A DNA stretch of 64,000 bases, taken from contig OY978527.1 of NCBI GenBank assembly GCA_963854835.1, positions 32,881,047 to 32,945,046 on the forward strand, read 5' to 3'. The first letter of the stretch is position 1, and each line of letters begins with the position of its first letter. The stretch is from Megamerina dolium (lineage: Eukaryota; Arthropoda; Insecta; Diptera; Megamerinidae). A model generated the notes under the pieces. It worked only from the letters and a program-made list of their open reading frames with translations, made no database searches and was not told where the DNA came from. Position numbers and translations under genes: made by a program. Below, in pieces: positions 57,036 to 64,000 of this stretch.

Positions 57036-57294
57036 TAATTTTCTGCGGAAATTTCTCGTGTTACGGTACGTGTGCCCCCTTTTTGGAAAACTGTGGTTCA
57101 GTTAATTGGAGTCGCAATTTGTTACGTCAACTATAACATCTGATTTGACGAAATATCACACTTTGATTGGATCAATTGCAAATAACATTTTGAACAACGT
57201 CAGTCATATCGTTATAGATCATATGTTCAAAACAGTTTTGACTATTTGCTTTAAATTGTTTAAGTTGGGATTTTGGAATGAAGCTTCCTGCTAA
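57036..57294 (+). pseudogene. gag fragment of a CsRn1-like Ty3 retrotransposon
   Basis: At 57,048-57,087 one frame reads ISRVTVRVPPFW. After a frameshift the next reads KLWFS, a TAA, then LESQFVTSTITSDLTKYHTL and GSIANNILNNVSHIV. This follows the capsid start of CsRn1-type gag proteins (VRVPPFWxxxPxLWFxQLExQFxxxxITxDxTKYxxVVxxLxxxxxxxVxDIV). The TAA is most simply a changed CAA, glutamine. Similarity fades after about 57,240 and the frame ends at 57,294. No pol, protease or 3' LTR is seen within the next 6.7 kb, so this is a truncated 5' end. Confidence 0.65.
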
Positions 57295-57299
57295 AGAAC

Positions 57300-60200
57300 A
57301 CCGCTAAAAGTTGTTGCGAATACCTACACTCAAAAGTAGAAGGGTCATGTTTAATGCTTGCTTTGTTTTCAAGTGGTTTTAAGGTGATACTTTGTCTCCT
57401 GCTTTACTGAGTAATGTCAATTTGATTGCTCTCAATCGTATATTCGGTGGGTTGGTCGAATAATTAGGCTTGTGGTACACGTCGAAAAAAAGAAAAAAAA
57501 AAAAATATACCGTAAAACGCCGTAAAGATCGTAACGGCAAGCAATTAATGATTATCTATTGTTATAAAAGAAGAAATAAATAAATTGTATATAACATTCT
57601 GAAGTTTCAAAAAATGCAAACTTCTTTGAACTTAAGTTCGTGGTGTACAATATCTTGAGTTTCAGTAGAAAACATTTGCATTGAAAATATATAGTAAATA
57701 TAATCTACATCAATTTGCTTGCTAGAACTTTACTCTTTTCTCTTCTTCATCAGCTTTGGTACCTTTTAAGAATGCTTGCGCGCTTTAGTTTATTGTGAGA
57801 GCTAATATTAAATAAGGTAAAGTAAATGTAAGTTCGAGAAGTCTTATTAATATCTCTTTTGTTTCTTAATTAAAGTTGTTTTTATTAAGTTTTTTTTACA
57901 ATTTCTATTTTTAAAAACATTTCCGTTGAATTCATGCAGCTAAATATAGCTAAGCTAGTAGTAACAATGATTGTGGTAGTTATGTTCATTAATGAATGTC
58001 AATAGCTGAAGATATTGATAGCTTTTTACCTTGAAACACCTGGTATTTTCTGATATTTTATTTAAATGTGTTTATGAAAATGGACGTAGCGCGTAACGTC
58101 AAACAAAGTTGAACGATCTGGAGGTATGACATCTTTATGGATTCTGAAATGATAAAAGGGTTGGAAAAATATGTTATATTAAGTATATGGAAAAAAATGC
58201 GATAATTAATCATTTATAAAAATATCTTTTTTTTTTTTAAATTTAACTTAATTGATTTAATTTAACTTGTCTTCATTTATATTATACTTAAATATGGCAT
58301 CATAACAAATAGTGATATGAAAAAAAACAATACAACATAACAAAATGTTGTTCGTAAATTTGCTAACAATGGTAGCTTTGTGTAGCTTTTAACGCACTTG
58401 GATGCGATTTAATTTAATTTCATTTAATTTTATCAACATCATCATCACCAATAGCATCGACACAGCATTAACACAAAAGCAAATGGTAGTATGCATATAC
58501 ACAAATAAGCAAAATTAATTTTAATGCCACATAATGATGATGTACATCACACATATACATATGTACACAAAACAGTATGACGGTCTATTGTTATTACTTC
58601 CCCTACCAATACGTAAGTATGTACGCATGTGAAATACAAATGCTCATAATACAATACGTATACGCACTGTGACACCTTACTTACAAACGTATACAACACA
58701 TATACCGTAGCTACTACCGTTTATACTGTTCATGTTGTTTGTGTTGTACGTTGAACATTTGCAAAGGCTTGCTTCTTCATACTCGCAAATTATATATACG
58801 AGCATATCTTTGCCACCTCATTTATGCAAACCACATCACCTGCCACTACTTACTAAGCAATGAAATACCAATGCTGAATGCTGATTTCATTTATTTTAAT
58901 GTTCACATTGTTGTTGCTGTCGTTGATTATGCGTTGTTGATGACGTTGTTGTTGATTATTTAACTATCATTAACAAATTACGTGATGTCGTGGAATGAGT
59001 TTGGTGGGTGAGTTGTGAAATGAGATCGTATTATCGTTGGTGTTACTTACAATGTAACAGAGTCGGATATATGACAGAGCCATTTTGCATATCGAATAGG
59101 CTGGTCATAAACTAGGACCTCTTCATTAATTTTGCATACATTTTTCAGAATATGAGAAAACTATTGCTATCAGATGCATGCTGTCAATGTATACCTACCG
59201 ATATATAATGTCTAATAAGAAGATATTTCTTTTACATTTTAGTTACTCCTAATTTATGGGCGATCATACGTTTTTCCACCCCATATTTAAATCCCCCAGT
59301 GATATGATTTACTGCTGTCTTTGCTCTGTTCATAAGGCAATACGATATTGTGTAGATATATCAGCTGAGGGTGCATGAATTGTAAATGCTGGCAATATAA
59401 AATGTGTTTGCCTTTAAGGTCTCGTTTTGGAGCGCATGTGAAATGTAAGCATATTTTTAGGCGCAATGAAAACAAAATAGACGCTAATAAATATGAAGTA
59501 TGTATAAGTAGATTTATAGATTAATAGATGTTGCGTAAATATGAGTAGCATACATAATGGCAGAGGATTGAGAAGTTATGTTGTTTAAGTCTGGAAGGTG
59601 TAAATTTGATGATGTCTGCTAGAGACGTGATTGTGTGATTATATGAACACGTGATTTTGTACGTAAATACAAAAGCATCCATCTACATAATGTCATGGCT
59701 CATATTACACAATTTTCATAAGCTGTGGCGTGGAGTATGTCGACAAAAGTATACATATGAGTGTAGTAAATAAATACTTCCTATGAATATAGGTGGAATA
59801 AAACTCTTTTAAATCATTTCTATGGATATTAAGTAAAGCCTTTAGTAAAGCATCAACGCTAGTAGTGGAGCCTTTGTGTTTAACAATTAATTGAGAATTC
59901 CAGTAAAATATGTATGGACCTATTTGAGCTGGTGGAAAGCATTAACTAAGTAGAACGTTCTCTACTAAAAAGGGTATTTTGTAAAAAATTCTATTTGGAA
60001 TACGCCCCAGTTATAATGTCGGTCGAGGATAAGGGCGTAATTCATCATTGGTTTTTCGTTTTGTAGTTCTGTAGATTGTACAGACGAAATATACTAAGAA
60101 ATATCTACTTTATGGACCTGACTGAGCTAATAAACATAAGCTAATACACATGGACATTAAGGTAACGAGCTTAGCAGTTGGAACACTGATTGAAAGAGGG

Positions 60201-63200
60201 TTCAGTTTTCCTTTTTCTCATACACGGTTGAATTAAATTGGCTCATTTATCTAAAGTTCCCATCAGCCCATCCATCCTTTGATGAATTTAACTGAGAAAA
60301 AAAAAAATGAGTTTTAATTTGCGTATAAGATTGACATAAATTCATTCACAATACTTATTAAAATGTTAATGCTATAAATGATACTAAATAAAGTCATTAT
60401 CATAATTATAATATAAGCTATGCTTGCATACACATATAGATACACACTAATACATATATTCTTCTAGTTACCCAGTCGGGTTTTCTGTAGCACTTTGTCT
60501 AAAGGATAAGTAGTACAGTGTTGCTTCTTTTTCCCCCCACAAAGAGCAGATATGTGTTCGCTTCTGTTTTACCTTTTGTCGTAGATTCGCAAAAATCTAT
60601 ATAAACTTATATGTTAAATATCTAAAAAGCAAGTTAATTGTTTTTGAGTAGTAAAACTAGAATCCGATGCCATTTTAATTCAGTTTTGTCTAAGTTCTAT
60701 TTAGCTTCACGATGACACGTGTTGTGTTACGAATATAGAAATAGGAACCAATTATTCACTACTAATTTTGATGGGGACTGGATGAAGCATGCTATCTATG
60801 TTTTTATGCTTTACATTCAAAGAGTCAAGGATATATTAAGGAGATATATTTATTATTGATCAAAATTATTATTAGAGTCGATTTAGCTATGTTTAATGGG
60901 CTCTTCGACCATCTGTTTACACAATGCCCGCCCTAATTATAAAACAATCTTACTGTAAATCAAAATGCACGGTGTGTTCTAGCAGAGAACAGATATTTTT
61001 GAGAATGGAAGAAATCAGAAGAAACAACGACTATTTTTCCTAGATTATAGCTGTTCTATAGCATCACAGACAGCATCAATTAATATGAGGACTTGTTCTA
61101 ATTGATAAGGACTGCAGCTTTACTCTTATTTGATTTAAGGAGCATTTGCAAGTATGCAAGCACTTATTTCGCATACTTTGCGTGATGTGTAATTACTGAA
61201 AAAAAACACTTCATGGCAAAAACGAAGCGCACAAGTGCTTCGTTAAAAGTATGTTGATGTGTAGTTATAAGCGCTTGCACTCCTGCAGGGTATTAATATG
61301 CAAATATGCGTACAAAATTGCACTTTGATCCACTTTCCTATATGTGGGTGTAAATGTGGATGTACACCCACATGACACGCATATTAAAATACACTCTAAA
61401 TTAATTGTTGGAAATTGTTATTAAAATAATGGGGTTTATTTCATCCACAACACAAAAATTGTCTAATTATAGACAAAAAGTTATGCGCAATAGAAATTTT
61501 GGTGTACGATAATATTATATGTAAACTTTAACTCGAATTGTGTGTATGTATATTTGCTTCTCTCAAGAATTCGCTCACAAATGTAGGAACTATTCGCATA
61601 CGAAAATAAATTTCCCATTGTACAATTTTGTAAGAAGTATTATTCTTTCAAAAAGACAGTTAACTCCCTTTACCAGCAACATCATCTTGTCTGCCTAACG
61701 ACGCGTGGCGCAAGCATTGTGACTGCCTCCATATAGAATCGATAGCAATACAACGATAATTATAATATTGTGATTTATGCATTCTCTATTATTTGCACTG
61801 ATAATATTTATAATATTTTGCAAACAATTACGCAAAGAAAATATATCCTCATCAAAATAAAACAACTAATTTTGCACATATTTTCAATTACACAATTATA
61901 ATTTTTGTTTGATCTTCAGAATGATAAATTTAAGCATTTAAATTATGTCTGTGTCTTTTTAGATATTTATATATTACTATTTATCATTGTAAATATCAAC
62001 AAAAATAGTTTCAAGTGTATGTTTACACACGCACAAATTCAAGCATACTAATTTGTATATAAGCATATACATACGAGTATCTTATATGTGTGTGTGTGTG
62101 CGAATATTAATCAGATTATGCTCAGGTGGAATTTAATTCATGATGTTACTGTCATTTATTTGTGATAATTATATTAGTCGCATCTATGTATACTATGTAT
62201 CCTCTCTCGAATGGACTGAGCAACAGAGAAGGTGGAGGAGGCGCATTGTATATCTCACACTTGATCCTATGAATACTATAATATTATTGTACTTATTGTA
62301 CACATTGTATCTAATAATGGTATTACATTCATATATATAATATATATATATATATATACTATATATTGTATTTATGTTGTAGCATATTGACCTTTAATTT
62401 ATACAAATAAATACATACAGGAGTATGTGCGGTATAACATGCGTGTGGATAGATTGTGACAAAGGATGGGATCTTGTGTTGATAATGTTTCATTGCATTG
62501 TTAAACATATCTACATATGTTGAAATGATTTATATCCTGTTGCCGTTCGAATAATGTATTTATATTTAAGTTGTTGTTGCTTTTGCTGTTTTGTAGGTAA
62601 TAATAATTATCTGCCATATTAAACCGGCAGTTTCATATTGTTAAGACCATTTTTTTTTTGGTATCCCGAATGGCGCTGTGGATGTTGATGAAAAGTGAAA
62701 ATATTGTTTTGTTGTTATATCTATCTGTTGTTGTTGCTCATTTGCTCCATTGCCCATTCATTCATATTTTGTTTGTTTTCCACTTGGATTTCCTTATGAA
62801 CTGTATGTGCTCATGCATACATTCATACAAAGGGAAGTCATAAAAGTTATAATAGTAACAATAACATTTGTTAAGGTACTTTGTTCGTTGTGGTGGCAGT
62901 GGTTGTGATGGTAACGATTTTGATGATGGTGGTGGATGTTGTTGTTTCTTTGAATAATACTCTGTCTCGCCTACTTAGCTCTGTCTCTATGCTGAAGGCG
63001 AATATTGAATGCTTCTATTTGAATGGATAGATTTATAGAATAGCAAAATTTGTAGATAGAATAATATTTCTTCGTTTATTTAAGGGTTGCGACATTTTTT
63101 CACAAAGTCACATTTTGATGAAATTTGTTTTTATAACTGAGAAATATGATCATTGAAAGTTTAGTGATTTAGAAAATTATTTGAAACTGGAATTTGTTTG

Positions 63201-64000
63201 TAACTCAGTACATTTTGTACGTAAGTTGTAAATATAGCTAGAGTTGAAATGTACAAATTTTGAAACTATCCGAATAAATGTTTTAATTATAATTGTTTTG
63301 AGTTGTTGATAAATACAAAAATATTCCAAGTCAAGCCACGGGTTCACTCAGCTATGCGTGTACTTTCATCCTGTTGCAATGAGGTAGGAATATACGTCAG
63401 AGAAATATGTCAGAAATGTCATCAAAGACAACATGAGTAAAGTTGAGGTTCTGTAAGAAAAAGTGATAAAGAAAATAAGAGTCCATGCGATAATGATATA
63501 CTTTACAAATTCTTAAAATTCACTTTTAAGACAAAATAAAAAAAAACCAGAAAATCACTTACAAAAATTAAATCTTTAATAAATTAAATATGTAATTGGA
63601 ATAGAGTGGTTAACAAATATTTACACTAGGTATACAGTAAGGTAAAAAAAAAAGAAAAAAATTAGTTAAAAGTAATTTAGCATATTTTGTGTACGTAAAC
63701 ACTAAAATTGAAATGTTTTCATTTATATACTTATCAGCAATGCTTATACACTGACAAACCAACACACTTACACCATATGCCTACACAAATTTTAAATTCA
63801 TAGGCGGCTGTATGCAGAGATTTACTTTTCTTCTTCAATGGAACGGAAGGAAATCGCTTCCATTCAACGATAAACGACGATGAGTAAAGGTGAAGATGAA
63901 GAACGTCAACAATTAAAGTGTGATTTACATATACAATGAAATAAGGGCAGATGTAATGAGTCACAGGATAATAATGAACAGGTAAATCGTATAATTTAAG
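57300..64000. other. AT-rich spacer, nothing recognised
   Basis: 6.7 kb without any recognised transposon, RNA gene or coding exon. It holds short TG and TA microsatellites (62,088-62,102 and 62,334-62,362), TTGTTG runs, and an 11-bp perfect hairpin at 61,342-61,373 (ATGTGGGTGTA, 10-nt loop, TACACCCACAT). Open frames are short and compositionally biased. It may be regulatory or intronic DNA; nothing here allows a choice. Confidence 0.5.

Noticed and set aside
60166..60212. Pair of box-like motifs TAGCAGTTGG and GGTTCAGTTTTCC
   Set aside because: The B-box match is poor and the spacing is short; likely chance.
1..64000. CRISPR arrays, bacterial operons, prophage or antiphage systems
   Set aside because: No regularly spaced repeats and no bacterial gene organisation; composition, introns and element types are those of an insect genome.

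Overview
The window is AT-rich insect DNA, most likely from a higher dipteran. A tephritid fruit fly is my best guess. The grounds are the many runs of TACATATG/GTACATA, the abundant TTG/CAA triplet repeats, the density and kinds of mariner, jockey-like and RTE-like elements, and short introns inside a transposon. The organism call is an inference; nothing in the sequence fixes the species. I found no complete host gene. The only candidate host coding sequence is one possible first exon on the minus strand (2414-2559), which would belong to a gene running off the left edge. The window reads as intergenic or large-intron DNA filled with transposable-element remnants.

Left part (1-10,000): a mariner remnant at the edge; a 351-bp deletion derivative of a second transposase family with clean terminal repeats and TA duplication (911-1261); another remnant of that family (2875-3180); an RTE-like 3' end (3415-3895); a 250-bp terminal-inverted-repeat element (4179-4433); a mariner split by a tRNA-derived SINE (5658-6705); and a cluster of non-LTR elements in which a jockey-like piece lies between two tail-to-tail copies of another LINE family (7905-9835).

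Middle part (10,000-34,000): the first copy of a 1.3-kb repeat built from GTGGGCGTGG-containing units (11,934-13,235); a transposase remnant (15,216-15,782); a mariner flanked on both sides by TA microsatellites (16,908-17,990); a precisely bounded PIF/Harbinger derivative with TAA target duplication and two convergent, intron-containing reading frames (18,520-19,701); mariner, RTE and transposase remnants (21,549-24,125); a 66-bp-armed palindrome (24,131-24,283); and the best preserved element, a jockey-like LINE on the minus strand (27,445-30,545) whose endonuclease and reverse transcriptase share one frame broken by a single amber codon.

Right part (34,000-64,000): mostly unannotated AT-rich spacer with microsatellites, more SINE copies, an unexplained GC-richer block (40,860-41,340), a second and inverted copy of the 1.3-kb repeat with perfect 13-bp terminal inverted repeats (45,594-46,885), an irritans-like mariner remnant (47,885-48,760), another Tc1/mariner remnant (51,590-52,100), an RTE 3' end (56,060-56,535) and the 5' end of a probable CsRn1-type Ty3 retrotransposon with a degraded tRNA-Trp primer site and gag (56,774-57,294). 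From 57,300 to the end nothing was recognised.

The genes do not form a cellular pathway; they are autonomous and non-autonomous mobile elements in various stages of decay. The most useful results are a dispersed tRNA-derived SINE family (at least six copies plus fragments), the exactly delimited Harbinger and Tc1/mariner-type deletion derivatives, and the 1.3-kb inverted-repeat element.
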